Of a DNA stretch of 64,000 nt, positions 38,863-49,983 are shown piece after piece. The translations under genes and the position numbers were made by a program. Source of the DNA: Elsinoe arachidis. Its lineage: Eukaryota > Ascomycota > Dothideomycetes > Myriangiales > Elsinoaceae. Location of the stretch: assembly GCA_013372555.1 (NCBI GenBank), contig JAAPAX010000002.1, positions 2,914,001 through 2,978,000 of the forward strand. The letters are read 5' to 3'. Position 1 is the first letter of the stretch, and each line of letters begins with the position of its first letter. The notes below the pieces were generated by a model. That model saw nothing but the letters and a program-made list of their open reading frames with translations. It had not been told where the DNA came from and did no database searches.

Positions 38863-40296
38863 GACCTACTCTGCCAGAGTCTCTACTGCGAGCTGTATGC
38901 AGCTGTGGCGTGTCTGGTCGATGTGCCGAGTCGAATATTGTGATTATTGATCGCTTCTGCTGCCGCTGTCGCCTCTTGCGGCTTCATGGGTGAGACATTG
39001 GTCGACAGGTGGAGTCTGGCGCACTAGCCCGAATTCAGCCACGTGCAGATCGGACCAAGGCAAGCTGGAAAGGCGGAGAAGAATCCCAAGAGCAAATTTT
39101 ACTTTTGAACCTTGACGACTCTATCTCGTCTTCAGATTCGCTGGCCACAAAGCGACCCCGACACGTGCATAGCGGTGCATGACAACCTGACAGCTCGATA
39201 AATTGCGTTGCATGGAAGCTTAACCTTCCGACAATGGCACGAAGCATCCACCAAAACCGCCGCATACCGCCACCATTCATCAGCGGCAGAGGAACACGAG
39301 TCAGATGCCTCACAGCCTTGCTTTTGCATCCTCCTCTGGCCAGTTCAGCCTTGCTCTTCACTCTGCGATAAGGTGATCTACGTGAAGCATGCGGGACGCG
39401 TCTTCAGCCTCGTCGCTGCAACCGCGTTACATGGCTAGTCTCGGATGCGACCGTAGATGGCCTCCTTGGCTATATATCCGTCGGCCCGATATGATATGCG
39501 AATTGCCATAGATCGTCCGCTCGTCCATGATATCCTATTGGCTCGACTAACTTTCTTGGGCCTGTGGTAGCCGGATATCACGAGTCGTAAGGTGTCGTGC
39601 ATGGCACAAAATGTCCGATACGCAGAGACCAGTGCCTCCCACGTCAACTCACTTAATTTGCTGCCGCTCACTGGTAAGTCCTTCATCTGCAGCAGTTGGC
39701 ACTCGCATCCCACACTTTGCAGCCTCTGACCAATCGAGGTGCTACTTCGGTGCATGACCACTCTGGATCGTTCACCGACCTCTTGACAAGCCCCTGGAAA
39801 CACATCTCGGTCCATCACATTCCTTCGACACGCGGGCGCTTACCCCCCTTAGCCGAACAATTCTGGAAGGTGATCTTGTCGGTCTTTGCGGCTTCTGTCC
39901 TTCATGTCTCAGCTTGTTATTCATGAAGTCTGGCTTTCCCCCGCAACGTCCAATCAAGGCGTGCCTGTCAACATCATGGGCGCTTTAAGATTGCTCTAGT
40001 GGCTGATCGTTCAAGTTTCTCCCCGCGTGCCAAGATCAGTCCACATCCAACCTTGGTCAGGTACGGTCACCTGAGATCTTCATGGACTGTGCAGTTCAGC
40101 AAAGTTTTGCAAGCTACTCAACCTCGTCTGTAAGCGAGCACAACCACAACGAACTCCAGGATCCTCTGTCGATCCCCACGGCAGGCACATATATGGCTTC
40201 ATATCCACCCCCTTGTTGGAGAAGTAGGTCAACTCAGGCCCAGCTCTCCTTCCTCTGCACATTTGGTGTCCTGCCACTGGCTAACATATCTTCATC
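38863..40296. other. Intergenic between divergent regulator and cutinase
   Basis: 1.4 kb of promoter DNA. Short ORFs on both strands have no motifs. A TATATA-like site (40189-40196) is 100 bp before the cutinase start. CCCCTTAGC- and CCCCGCAAC-type words near 39845 and 39940 could be regulatory, but this is weak. Confidence 0.4.
40188..40196 (+). promoter_or_regulatory. TATA-like element of cutinase gene
   Basis: ACATATATG about 100 bp before the cutinase ATG. Confidence 0.4.
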
Positions 40297-41052
40297 ATGA
40301 AGTTCACTCTCGCTACCATTGCCGCATTGGCAGGCACCAGCGCCGCCGCTCCCTTTGCCCTCAAGGCCGGCCTCTCTGAGATCGCCAGCTCTCTCCTTCA
40401 CCGTCGCCAGACCGGCGTTACTGCGACTGAGCTTGAGAGCGGCGCTTGCAGGCGTATCACTTTCATCTACGCCCGCGGCTCCACTGAGCCTGGAAACCTC
40501 GTAAGCCCCCTTATCTGAATCTGACTAGCCTATGATATGTCTTCAGATGTACTGACTTATATGAAGGGTGACTCTGGCGGACCACAAGTCTGCGATGGCC
40601 TCAAGGCACGCTACGGCTCAGGCAATGTCGCCTGCCAAGGAATTGGTGGCGCATACACCGCTGGCCTTCTCGAGAATTTGCTTCCGGCCGGCACTTCCAG
40701 CGGCGCCATTAATGAGGGCCTCCGCCTGTTCAACCTCGCCAACACCAAGTGCCCAAGCACCATCATCGTCGGAGGCGGCTACTCTCAAGGCGCCGCTGTC
40801 ATTCACGGCCTCGCTAAGAAGCTGAGCACCACTGTTCAGAACCAAGTCCGCGGTCTGGTCACATTCGGCGACACCAGGAACGGCGAGGATGCTGGACGTA
40901 TCCCACCTTTCCCTCCCGCCAAGGTCAAGATCTTCTGCCTCCCAGACGATGGTGTCTGCGGTGATGCTCTCCTCGTTACACCCGCCCACTCCGCCTATGA
41001 ACCATACTTCGACGATGCCTACAACTTCCTGATCTCTCGTATCGGAAACTAA
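40297..41052 (+). CDS. Cutinase (secreted, CE5)
   Basis: Secreted serine esterase that cleaves plant cutin or related polyesters. Model join(40297..40500,40567..41052), 229 aa; intron 66 nt, donor GTAAGC, branch TACTGAC, acceptor ATGAAG. Signal peptide 1-20 (MKFTLATIAALAGTSAAAPF), then a propeptide ending in RRQ, a Kex2-like site. Catalytic residues are seen: Ser in GGYSQGAAVIH, Asp in CLPDDGVCGD, His in PAHSAYEP. Cysteines at GACRR, VCDGL, KCPST and the CLPDDGVC pair fit the two conserved disulfides. The intron lies just after the oxyanion region ARGSTEPGNL. Plant-associated or polyester-degrading lifestyle is suggested but not proven. Confidence 0.93.
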
Positions 41053-41410
41053 TCGTGGCAATGGCCCAGGCCTCGAGGTGGCTTGATCCTCTGTAAATAC
41101 TTCTCCTCGCGTACTAAGCGAATTTGTACATAGTCAAGAATGACAAGTCATGAGTCCAAAGCCATGCAAAGTCGGACTATTCCGATGAGCCGACGTGCAC
41201 ATCACTAATCAAGGCGTCCGACCCGTGTGCAACGAAACCTTCACCCCACACCCTCTCCACCTTTCCCCGCACCACTGATCGTCAGCAACCACACCGCGGC
41301 TCAGGCGGCATGGCAGACCTCGTCTTTTGGTTCCTTCGGGGAATGTGTGAACCTGCACAATCATACGGGTCAGTCGCGTGGCGTGAGTCAAGAGCGCTAT
41401 ACTTAATACA
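41053..41410. other. Intergenic, cutinase to acyl-CoA ligase
   Basis: Terminator/promoter spacer; nothing further seen. Confidence 0.4.
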
Positions 41411-43213
41411 ATGCACTTCAAGTCGAAGCAACCAGATATTGACTGTGAGTGCGCCTCATCGATTTGCATAGCTTGCTGACACAGCTAGTACCACGTGACA
41501 TAACGGTCTGGGACTGGCTCTTCGAATCACAGAAGCACTCGCCACTACATAAACATGCCGATAAGGATCTCGCAGGCTTCACCAACGCCATCACCAAAGA
41601 ACGGCTGAACTGGCGGCAAGTCAAGGAGGTCTCCACATACTTGTCGACAGCACTTGTGAAGAAGTATGGCCTCAAGCAGAACCAGACTGTGGCTCTGTTC
41701 AGCCAGAACAGCATCTGGTATCCCGTAGCCATGTTTGGTACACTTCGGGTCGGCGGCGTAGTGTCTGGTGCTTCTCCAGCATACAATGTCGAGGAGATGA
41801 CATATGCTCTCAAGACAGCCGACGCAAAGTTCCTAATGACACATCCAAACTCAATGGAGGTGGCCACGAAGGCAGCAGAGAATGCTGGTATTCCCAAGCA
41901 AAACCTGTTCCTCCTCGAAGGCACGTTGGACGGCTACACCACCACCAAGGAGCTGATCGAGATTGGCAGAAGCTATGGCGACACCAAACAAGCGGCTCCT
42001 TTTCAGATCCCCCGGGGTAAGACCAACTTTGACATCTGCGGCTTCCTCTCCTTCAGCTCGGGCACAACTGGTCTCCCCAAAGCCGTGAGCCCCTATTTCC
42101 ACTCCCCCGACCAGCCCCTCTGACACCTCCCAGGTCATGATCGCCCACCAAAACGCCATCGCGCAATGCCTCCAAATCGCCCAAATCACACCCCCCACGC
42201 ACAAAAAAGTCCTCGCCGTCCTCCCCCTCTTCCACATTACCGGCCTCGTCCACGCCTTGCACCTCCCCCTCCTCCTCAACGCAGAAGTCATCATGCTCCC
42301 CTCCTTCACCCTCCCCTCCATGCTCAGCACCATCGTCACCTACCGCATCTCCGAACTCCTCCTCGTCCCGCCCATCCTCATCCGCATGATCCGCGACCCC
42401 GAAGTCGCTCGCCACGACCTGAGTTTCCTAACCCGCTTTTCCTCCGGCGCCGCCCCGTTGAGCGAGGAGGTGATACTGGAGTTGCAGCGCAAGTTCCCTG
42501 GCACCGGGTTCAAGCAGGGGTACGGCATGACGGAGTCGTGTTCGTGTATCACTGCGCATCCGCCCAAGTATTACGACTACAAGTACGCGCATAAAGTCGG
42601 GACGATAGTGGCGTCCACGACGGTGAAGATACTGCGGGAAGACGGGAGTGAGTGTGGCTTCAACGAGCCTGGGGAGATTTGTGCAAAGGGACCGCAGATT
42701 GTGATGGGGTATTTGAATAATGAGAAGGCGACGAGGGAGACGTTTGATGAGGAGGGGTTTTTGCATACGGGTGATCAGGGGATGATTGATGAGGAGGGAA
42801 TGATTACGATTACGGATCGGATTAAGGAAATGATCAAGGTCAAGGGGATTGGGGTTGCGCCGGCGGAGTTGGAAGATTTATTGCTCGGAGAGGAGCGGGT
42901 GGAGGATGTGGCTGTGCTTGGGATCAGGGATGATTATGAGGGGGAGGTGCCGAAGGCGTACGTGGTGTTGAAGCCCGGGGTGGTGGATGGGAAGGGGAAG
43001 GAGGAATTGAGGACGGTGGGGAGGGAGTTGTTGAGGTTTGTGAGAGAGAGGAAGGTGAGGCATAAGTGGGTGAGGGAGGTGGAGTTTGCGGGGGTGATTC
43101 CCAAGAGTGCAAGTGGGAAGATTCTGAGGAGGTTGTTGAGAGATAAGGAGAGGGGAGGTGGGAAGAAGGGGTTCGTCGTGAGGGACGAGGTCAGGAGAAA
43201 GGCGAAGCTATAG
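41411..43213 (+). CDS. 4-coumarate:CoA ligase-like acyl-CoA synthetase, peroxisomal
   Basis: ANL-superfamily enzyme forming acyl-AMP and then acyl-CoA from a carboxylic acid. Model join(41411..41444,41489..42084,42134..43213), 569 aa. The first exon codes MHFKSKQPDID and joins LPRDITVWDWLFE. AMP-binding signature FSSGTTGLPKAVMIAH spans intron 2 (donor GTGAGC, acceptor TCCCAG). Further motifs: YGMTESCSC, GEICAKGPQIVMGY, TGDQGMID, DRIKEMIKVKG, and the C-terminal catalytic Lys in PKSASGKILRR. It ends AKL, a recognised peroxisomal PTS1 variant. Substrate may be a fatty or phenylpropanoid acid. The P450 gene follows 0.5 kb downstream on the same strand. Confidence 0.92.
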
Positions 43214-43714
43214 ATGTGTATAGAATTACGCTGTATGCAGGAATCTTCGATTCCAAGGTCACTTTGAAGGCCGAATTGAGGTCCCAATTTCAGGATGTCC
43301 AACAGGGGGACTGGTTCGTTGAAAAGGCCCCATCGGCTCCCGTCAAGCCCCACAACATTGTCAAGATTGGCCCTGTAAAATCTCGGTGTCTCGACAGACC
43401 GGCTTTCTGGATCTCGCAGCTACACAGGCAGGCGGCCAGTCATGTGTGAAAACATCGCGTTATGATCACTCTATCCCCACGGGTTCTGTCGTTAGGCCGT
43501 CGACTTGGTCCCTGCGACGCAATTTCGGTACAGTAAGCAGAGATCTGCCAACCTTCTTCAACGACTAGTCTGGGTTGTGTCAGCACTATGTTTAGAGACC
43601 CCAGGAATCTGGTTGAGACCAACCTGTGTCTCATGTAAGAACACATCTTATCCTCCACGGTCTTATCATTTCTTTCCCTTCTCATTAGATCGGGCACTTG
43701 CGAAACAGCTCAGG
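43214..43714. other. Intergenic, acyl-CoA ligase to P450
   Basis: P450 promoter and leader; no other feature. Confidence 0.4.
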
Positions 43715-45347
43715 ATGCTCTCGGAGATCGTCTTTGGTTTCACGGGTCTGGCCGTTTTCGCCTACACGTTACAATGGATCATAAGCACTTTTGATGACGC
43801 ACGTGAGCCGGAGAGGGTGAATTCAAGCATACCGCTGTTTGGCCACCTGTTGGGTATGCTTCGTGATGGACCTGACTACTACTCTACGGCTAGGTACGGC
43901 GTGACTGCCACATGAGAAGGGTTCAGGCTAATCCCTTAACACAGCAAGACCACCAGTGCACACATCTTCACCCTCGATGTCCTAGGCACCAAGCTCTACA
44001 TCTCGAAGACCCACCGACTTACTACTGCCATTCAAAAGAGCTCCAAAACACTTTCATTCAAGCCGTTCATAAAGACTGCGTCACAAAAGCTCGGTGGAGC
44101 TGGCGACGATACATTAAAGCTCTACACTGACGATTTCCTGGATGACTTCAGCCATGCGATGAAGTCCACTTTGGGTCCCAGTCCTGATCTAGACGCACAG
44201 AACATGCGCATGGGGAGACGTGTACTGGTAGACATTGATGAGCTAACCAGTGGAGCTTCAAAAGTCGTCAAACTTCTCGAGTGGTCAATGCATGCTGTCG
44301 TCCAGGCCAGCAGCTGCGGTGTCTTTGGCGAGAAACATCCTTATCTTGACCAAAAGGTAGAGGACGCATTCTGGTGAGTAGCTGCGGCGACCGTGCGAGA
44401 TCGAAGAGAACATAGCTGACCCTGGCTGCAGGACATGGCAGTCTTACGTACTCCAGCACTGGGCCAATCTGGACTTCACCCGCAGAGGATACGCCGCTCG
44501 TGAAATCGTCTTCCAGGCTTTCAAGGCTTACTGCAAGAAACTCCCCTCGGATGTGGCACCTGTTATCGCCGAGCGCCAGCGCGTCCTGCTCGAGGGAGGC
44601 GTCTCAGAAGACAATGCGGCCCAACAACAAGCCACCTTCAGCGTGGCTGCCTTTGCCAACACCACTCCAACCCTGTACTGGACAATCCACGAATTGTACG
44701 CTCGCCCGAATCTTCTCGCAGCCGTACGAGAAGAGGTCATCTCCACCGCCGTATCCGGCTCCCAGGAGAAAGGCTTCACCCTGGACGTCTCCGCCCTTAA
44801 AACCAAATGCCCACTTACCCTATCAGTCTTTCAGGAGACCCAACGGACCCGTCATATCCATGCAAACATCCGCAAAGTCACCGAAGACACACTCCTCGAC
44901 GGCAAATACCTCCTGAAAAAGGGCCACTTCCTCCAAATGCCCGGCGGTCCCGTCCACCACGAAAGAACAACCTGGGGACCCACAGCCGACACCTTCGACC
45001 CCTACCGCTTTGTCCCCGCCCCCGTCTCCGCAGGCCAAAGCACCAAACGCTCCGTCCCACAGAGCAGTTTCGTCAGCTGGGGGGCGCCACCACATCTCTG
45101 TCCGGCACGTCAATTCGCAACGACGGAAATTCTGATTGTGGTGGCGTTGTTGGCGGTGAGGGTGGATATCGAGCCGGTGAAGGGGGACTGGGTGTTGCAG
45201 CCGCCCGTGCAGAAGGCGGATTTGGTGACGCTGCATAATCCGAAGAAGGATGTGGAGGTGAGGGTTGGGAGGAGGGGGGAGTGGGAGGGGAAGTGGGGGT
45301 TGGAGATGGGGGAGAGTAGGACTAGGGTGTCGCTTGCTTCGGGATAG
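43715..45347 (+). CDS. Cytochrome P450 with atypical heme loop
   Basis: Model join(43715..43893,43945..44373,44432..45347), 507 aa. An N-terminal membrane anchor (IVFGFTGLAVFAYTLQWIIS), PLFGHLLGMLRDGPDYY, an I-helix region (FSVAAFANTTPTLYWTIHEL) and an ExxR-type ETQRTRH follow. The heme-binding loop reads FVSWGAPPHLCPARQFATTE: the axial Cys and the Arg two residues after PA are present, but the usual Phe is Trp, the Gly four before Cys is Pro and the Arg two before is His. This resembles CYP7/CYP8-like fungal P450s that act as isomerases or hydroxylases; substrate unknown. Coding strand turns from C-rich to G-rich near the end. Both introns close in phase. Confidence 0.88.
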
Positions 45348-46054
45348 GTGGAGATCAGGAATGGTCAAGATGCATTGCGTACCTTCGTGTGCTTTTCAGA
45401 CATACACTGAGACTTTGCACCTAGCCCTGCCGCATTGTGTGAATGCGCGCGGTCTCCGAATACTATCACACCAGTGGATGTCGAGTAGCAGCATCACAAA
45501 CACATTTAACAATTGGTCTGTTCACGTCAGGCATCTTCTTGGTTGGCGTGTGATCACCGGTCAATCATTGCGAGAGAATCTGTACACCAACACACCCGAT
45601 CCCAGCAGACTATCGAGCAAGGTCCAGAATGATGGCCTTGTCAGGACTGGGGGTCTTGCTCTTCCACACCTTTTGGACATATTATTTTGTCATATATGCA
45701 ACAATGTATCGAGTGCTGCAAGTCCGACTTCGCAAGTCATGTTGAGCGCTCTAAAGGGCAATATGAATTGCCAAGTGCAGGTCAGCCGTTGGTGTATAGG
45801 CTCTCTGCTAGCCGAGGTAGATGATGCCAAGATGTGGGACCCGCCTGTGCTCTGCGGCATGGTCTTTGTGAGCTAGACTGCTCCAAATAAACCTCACTTT
45901 GGTACTCTGTAATTTCGCCGTCCACTTGCTGGAAAGATCAGAGACTTGGAGGAGGCACCAAAGTCTGGCACCGCTTTGCGCTAGCGAGAAGCAGTATGGA
46001 CATATCATGATAGGTCGACCGCTGGCCTCCTCGCAGCCCTCTTCTTTGGTTACC
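45348..46054. other. Intergenic, P450 to tandem family 2
   Basis: No gene. The frame of the first family-2 gene is open back to 45899 but without a suitable start. Confidence 0.4.
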
Positions 46055-46687
46055 ATGTCGACCGTATCTCCTCACCCAAATGCCCACGCCAGACTGGATG
46101 CGCAAATCCAGTCCACTGGTCACTCTAAATGGGGCTTCGTCATCTACCGATGTACCTACAAGTCGGACGAGGAGTGGAACAGGATGATGACAAAATTGAA
46201 AGAGAGTGACTTGGGCGGAGGGCACCATCCGTATTATGCCCTCACCGAAAGACTTCGCAATTCCCTGACTTACACGGTCTTCGAGGACGAAGGTCTGGAG
46301 GGAGCCAGCAAGGAAGATGTCTTCGAGCGGTTCAAAGATTGGGTTGAGAGCAAACCATGGGAGACAGAACAACCGCAGTGGAGTCGTCCTACTTTGACAG
46401 CAAGATACGAGATCTGTATCATGATCGACGAAGAGGCCTTACAATCTATCTTAAACGAGCCAGAGTTCTTCGTCCCACCAGACGTTGGCAATTGGCATGG
46501 GGAAGAAGATGAAGCAGGTTGGGTGTACGCTCTACGATACCGAGCAAACCCACCTCCTGGGACGGAGGAGGATTACTGGTGGATGCGTCTTGCTTTTCTC
46601 AGTCTTATGGTTGAATGGTATGAGCTCCTGAGTCACGACGGATGGCACCGGGAGCACTCACAACATCCGGACATCGCCGTTGGTTGA
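46055..46687 (+). CDS. Tandem family 2, copy 1 (unknown function)
   Basis: 210 aa, start at MSTVSPHPNAHARLDAQI, equivalent to copy 2. Conserved blocks in order: STGHSKWGFVIYRCTYKSDE, LTYTVFEDEGLEGASKEDVF, DWVESKPWETEQP, ARYEICIMIDEEALQSILNE, PPDVGNWHGEED, GWVYALRY, and the extreme C-terminus QHPDIAVG. The family appears to be a widespread but uncharacterised ascomycete group (from memory). No signal peptide; the aromatic-rich N-terminal strand suggests a compact alpha/beta fold, but this is a guess. First of four plus-strand copies within 4 kb. Confidence 0.87.
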   Translation: MSTVSPHPNAHARLDAQIQSTGHSKWGFVIYRCTYKSDEEWNRMMTKLKESDLGGGHHPYYALTERLRNSLTYTVFEDEGLEGASKEDVFERFKDWVESKPWETEQPQWSRPTLTARYEICIMIDEEALQSILNEPEFFVPPDVGNWHGEEDEAGWVYALRYRANPPPGTEEDYWWMRLAFLSLMVEWYELLSHDGWHREHSQHPDIAVG

Positions 46688-47321
46688 AGCACTAGCCCTG
46701 CTGGGAAGACCGGATGTTATGAATCAGACTATAGACTCGGCTTGTCGTCGCTCCAGACTGGACTGCATACTCTTGGTACTCCCACTGACATCGACCCGAG
46801 AACTTGTCGACGGGCGGACCAATTACATTGGGCACAAATTATCCAGTGCACATGCCTTAGCGAATGCGTCTATGGATACTACAGTAAGTCATGGGGCAAG
46901 TATCCCCTTATGCTCTACGTCGCTCCGTTTTCCAGGTCCGAATGTGTCTTTTCGACTGTCTCCGCGTCGCTGTTGCTGAATTATGTCTGGCTTCGTTCGA
47001 GAAGAGGCCTCAAACAGACATGGAGACCTGAGACTCAATGTTTCTCTATGCACTGCGAACAGGACCAGCAGTGTTCGGTGTGGCAGTCATGTGATGCGCA
47101 CGTGACGGCGGCATTCCGAACGACCGGATCCTTCTCTGATATCTGATTGGCTACTACATCCTGCTGAACCTGGACCACTGATCGACAAGGCCTAGCATCA
47201 TTTATGACACCCTCCAACTTCTTCCGACAATTCTAATTCTGCGGCACAGCTACAGTCAGTCGCAAGGTCAAGATACCAGGCGCCGCTAATCTCTTGCGCC
47301 TCTGTTGCCTTCATCATTAAC
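46688..47321. other. Spacer, family 2 copies 1-2
   Basis: Short ORFs only; no relic recognised. Confidence 0.4.
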
Positions 47322-47966
47322 ATGTCGATGTCTCTAGGCGCCTATCACGAGCACGCCCACTTCGACGCAGAACTGCAAACATCTGGCCATCTTAAATGGG
47401 GTTTTGTCATTTATCGTTGTACTTACGGCTCGGACGACGACTGGAACAAAGTGATGGACTATATCAAAAAGAGAGATCTGAATCCTGACGACGAGCCTTC
47501 CTGGGACGCTCTCGATCGGAAAATTCGCAGCGGTTTGGTATTCACCGTCTTCGAGGACAGGAATCTCCTCGACGGTGCGAGCAAGGATACGGTTTTCCGG
47601 CAATTCATGCAATGGGTTGACAGCGAGCCATGGCATGAGGAGCAGCCACCCGGATGCCGTCAAGCCGGATCAGCTAGGTACGAAATCTGTCTCATGGTTG
47701 ACGAGACATCGCTTCAATCGATCTTGAATCAGCCTGAAGACTTCTTCCCTCCAGATGTTGGAGAGTGGGATGGCGAAGAGGAACAAGCTGGATTTGTGTA
47801 TGCATTGCGCCACGATAGGACAACGTCGGATACCGGTAATGGTAACGTGGGATATCGCTGGATGCGATTGTCATGCAAATTTCTTACCTTGAGGTGGTAT
47901 ACGCTTTTGCATAATGGTGGATGGTACAACGAGTACACACAGCATCCTGATATAGCCGTAGGCTGA
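47322..47966 (+). CDS. Tandem family 2, copy 2 (unknown function)
   Basis: 214 aa, MSMSLGAYHEHAHFDAELQT. Blocks: SGHLKWGFVIYRCTYGSDDD, VFTVFEDRNLLDGASKDTVF, QWVDSEPWHEEQP, ARYEICLMVDETSLQSILNQ, PPDVGEWDGEEEQAGFVYAL and TQHPDIAVG. Intact and complete. The region around residue 180 (DRTTSDTGNGNVGYRWMRLS) is longer than in the other copies. Function unknown. Confidence 0.88.
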   Translation: MSMSLGAYHEHAHFDAELQTSGHLKWGFVIYRCTYGSDDDWNKVMDYIKKRDLNPDDEPSWDALDRKIRSGLVFTVFEDRNLLDGASKDTVFRQFMQWVDSEPWHEEQPPGCRQAGSARYEICLMVDETSLQSILNQPEDFFPPDVGEWDGEEEQAGFVYALRHDRTTSDTGNGNVGYRWMRLSCKFLTLRWYTLLHNGGWYNEYTQHPDIAVG

Positions 47967-48306
47967 TGGCCGTTCGGGCTGGTGGTCGTTGTATGGACCC
48001 TCTGTCTGAATACGCTTGGACAGAGTTGCTGCGTTGCGATGCACCTGCTGGTCACCGAGGCAGATTGTCATCAGATGCAGGACGCTATGATGTCTTTTGA
48101 TTGGGTACCGCTGAAAGATTCGCAGATGTGGCATGGTAGCGGACCAGAAAGCACTGCATAGACCCTCGTCAGCTGGACCGCGCAAATCTCGTTGTACCTT
48201 CGCCTGCAAGCTCGACTGCGCAGTGACACGGCAGTTGAGGAAGATGGCCAAACAGACCCGTCGTCTATTTCTCCAACTTCTTTTCTTCATCCACGCAGTA
48301 GTCATT
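47967..48306. other. Spacer, family 2 copies 2-3, possible N-terminal extension
   Basis: The copy-3 frame is open from ATG 48133 and contains a further ATG at 48244 that would start a signal-peptide-like segment. Confidence 0.4.
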
Positions 48307-48969
48307 ATGGCCAATGCAAACGCTTCCTTTGATATGGAAGCCGCCTTTGCTGCCTTCAACGAGCACGATCAACTTGAGGCTGAGATGCGCCGTTGGGGCC
48401 AGACGACATGGGGCTTCGTAATGTATCGCTGCACCTTCGATTCGGACGAAGATTGGGAGAAGATGATGGCAAAGCTCAAACAGCAAGATCTGAGTCAGGA
48501 CGAGTGGCCATCATCTGCTCTAAAACCTCACCTTCGGGAGGGGTTGAAATATACCGTCTTTGAGGATAGAGCTCTTGACGGAGCGAGCAAAGAACAAGTG
48601 CTCGAACAGTTCAAGCGATGGCTGGATACAGAGCCTTGGAAATCAGAACAGCCGCCCACCGACAAGAACATACAGCTGGCTGCACGATATGACATCTGTC
48701 TAATGATCGATGAAGCGTCGCTCAAGTCGATCCTGAACCAACCCAGAGGTCTCCTCATGCCTTCTCCAGGGGAATAGGACGGCGAAGCAGAGTTTGTAGG
48801 ATACGTGTACGCTCTGCGATATGAGGCTAATCCTCCTCCGGATCAAGAAGATGATTACTGGTGGATGCGGGTGTCCTTCAATGACCTAACAATTCGCTGG
48901 TACGAGCTTCTCAGTCGAGGCGGGTGGCATAATGAGCACAAACAACACCCTGACATTGCGCTGGGGTAG
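48307..48969 (+). pseudogene. Tandem family 2, copy 3, nonsense at conserved Trp
   Basis: Start by analogy at ATG 48307 (MANANASFDMEAAFAAFNEH). Blocks RRWGQTTWGFVMYRCTFDSD, YTVFEDRALDGASKEQVLEQ and ARYDICLMIDEASLKSILNQ are intact. At 48775-48777 TAG takes the place of the Trp that all three other copies have (GNW, GEW, GSW). The same frame goes on without another stop through DGEAEFVGYVYALRYEANPP to KQHPDIALG and a TAG at 48967. So one base change truncates a otherwise complete gene. On the minus strand the change is CpA to TpA, the RIP type. ATG 48244 would add MAKQTRRLFLQLLFFIHAVV, a credible signal peptide; other copies have none. It could be a polymorphic or recently dead gene. Confidence 0.8.
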
Positions 48970-49353
48970 CGATGAGACAAGTCGAAAATCGTTTTAGAAT
49001 CTCACCAGAATTGACGGCCTTCGAGGATCCTGTCGAATGGTGACTCAGGCTAATTGTCTGAGCTCATTTGGTGTACGTCGCAGGAGGCAAATACCGTGTT
49101 CAATTCAGAAGCAGCCCTCCGCTAAGGGAAGCCAAGAAATCGGACACTTTTTGGACAGTCTGATTGGTTTTCGTCGGCTTGCACCAAGCACCTCCTCTCG
49201 CCGCACCCAGGTTGTGCACAGCACTACACCGGTCCCTGTGCACACGCCATGGGGCACAGTCAAATACCTTTGAACCTCAACTTGCAGGTAGGTCCAGGAA
49301 AGTGTAGGCAGTGGTCTGTACGCTCTGCTTGCACACCACGCTTGTGTACAAAA
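48970..49353. other. Spacer, family 2 copies 3-4
   Basis: No feature seen; copy-4 frame is open from 49249 but the start at 49354 fits the family. Confidence 0.4.
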
Positions 49354-49983
49354 ATGGAAGACGACAATATATCTCGCTTCAACGACAATTGGCGTCTTTA
49401 TCACGAAATTAAGGAATCAGGCCACTCCAAATGGGGATTTGTGATTTATCGTTGCACCTACGCCTCGGATCAAGATTGGGACAAGATGATGGACAAGCTG
49501 AAAGCTCAGGTTGAGGAGCCTTCTGATAATCCTCTGACGCACTTCCCCAGGTTGCTTTACAACACTCTAACGTACACTGTGGTCGAGGACAGTGCCTTAG
49601 AAGGAGCTGGGAGGGAAGAGATCTTCAAACGCTTCGGTGCATGGGTGGACAGCGAGCCGTGGAAGGCTGAGCAGCCCTCGGAACGCGCAGGCAGCTCCGC
49701 GAGATACGACATCTGCATCTGGATCGATGAAGCATCCCTACAGTCAATCTTGAACGAGCCAGAATATTACATTGCTTCTGGACCAGGCTCATGGACTAAA
49801 GAGGAGGAAGATCTGGTCGGCTGGGTGTATGCTCTACGATACTACAAGAAGCCGCTACCCGGAGCGCGGAGAGAATGGATGCGAATCACCTTCTTTGATC
49901 TTATGACTCGTTGGTATATCCTGCTGCGAACAGATGGCTGGCACCGCGAGTACAGGCAGCATCCAGATATTGCCGTCGGCTAA
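49354..49983 (+). CDS. Tandem family 2, copy 4 (unknown function)
   Basis: 209 aa from MEDDNISRFNDNWRLYHEIK. Blocks: SGHSKWGFVIYRCTYASDQD, YTVVEDSALEGAGREEIFKR, AWVDSEPWKAEQP, ARYDICIWIDEASLQSILNE, GPGSWTKEEEDLVGWVYALR and RQHPDIAVG. Intact. An alternative ATG at 49249 in the same frame would add 35 residues with no match in other copies. Last copy of the array; next comes an oxidoreductase gene. Function unknown. Confidence 0.87.
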   Translation: MEDDNISRFNDNWRLYHEIKESGHSKWGFVIYRCTYASDQDWDKMMDKLKAQVEEPSDNPLTHFPRLLYNTLTYTVVEDSALEGAGREEIFKRFGAWVDSEPWKAEQPSERAGSSARYDICIWIDEASLQSILNEPEYYIASGPGSWTKEEEDLVGWVYALRYYKKPLPGARREWMRITFFDLMTRWYILLRTDGWHREYRQHPDIAVG

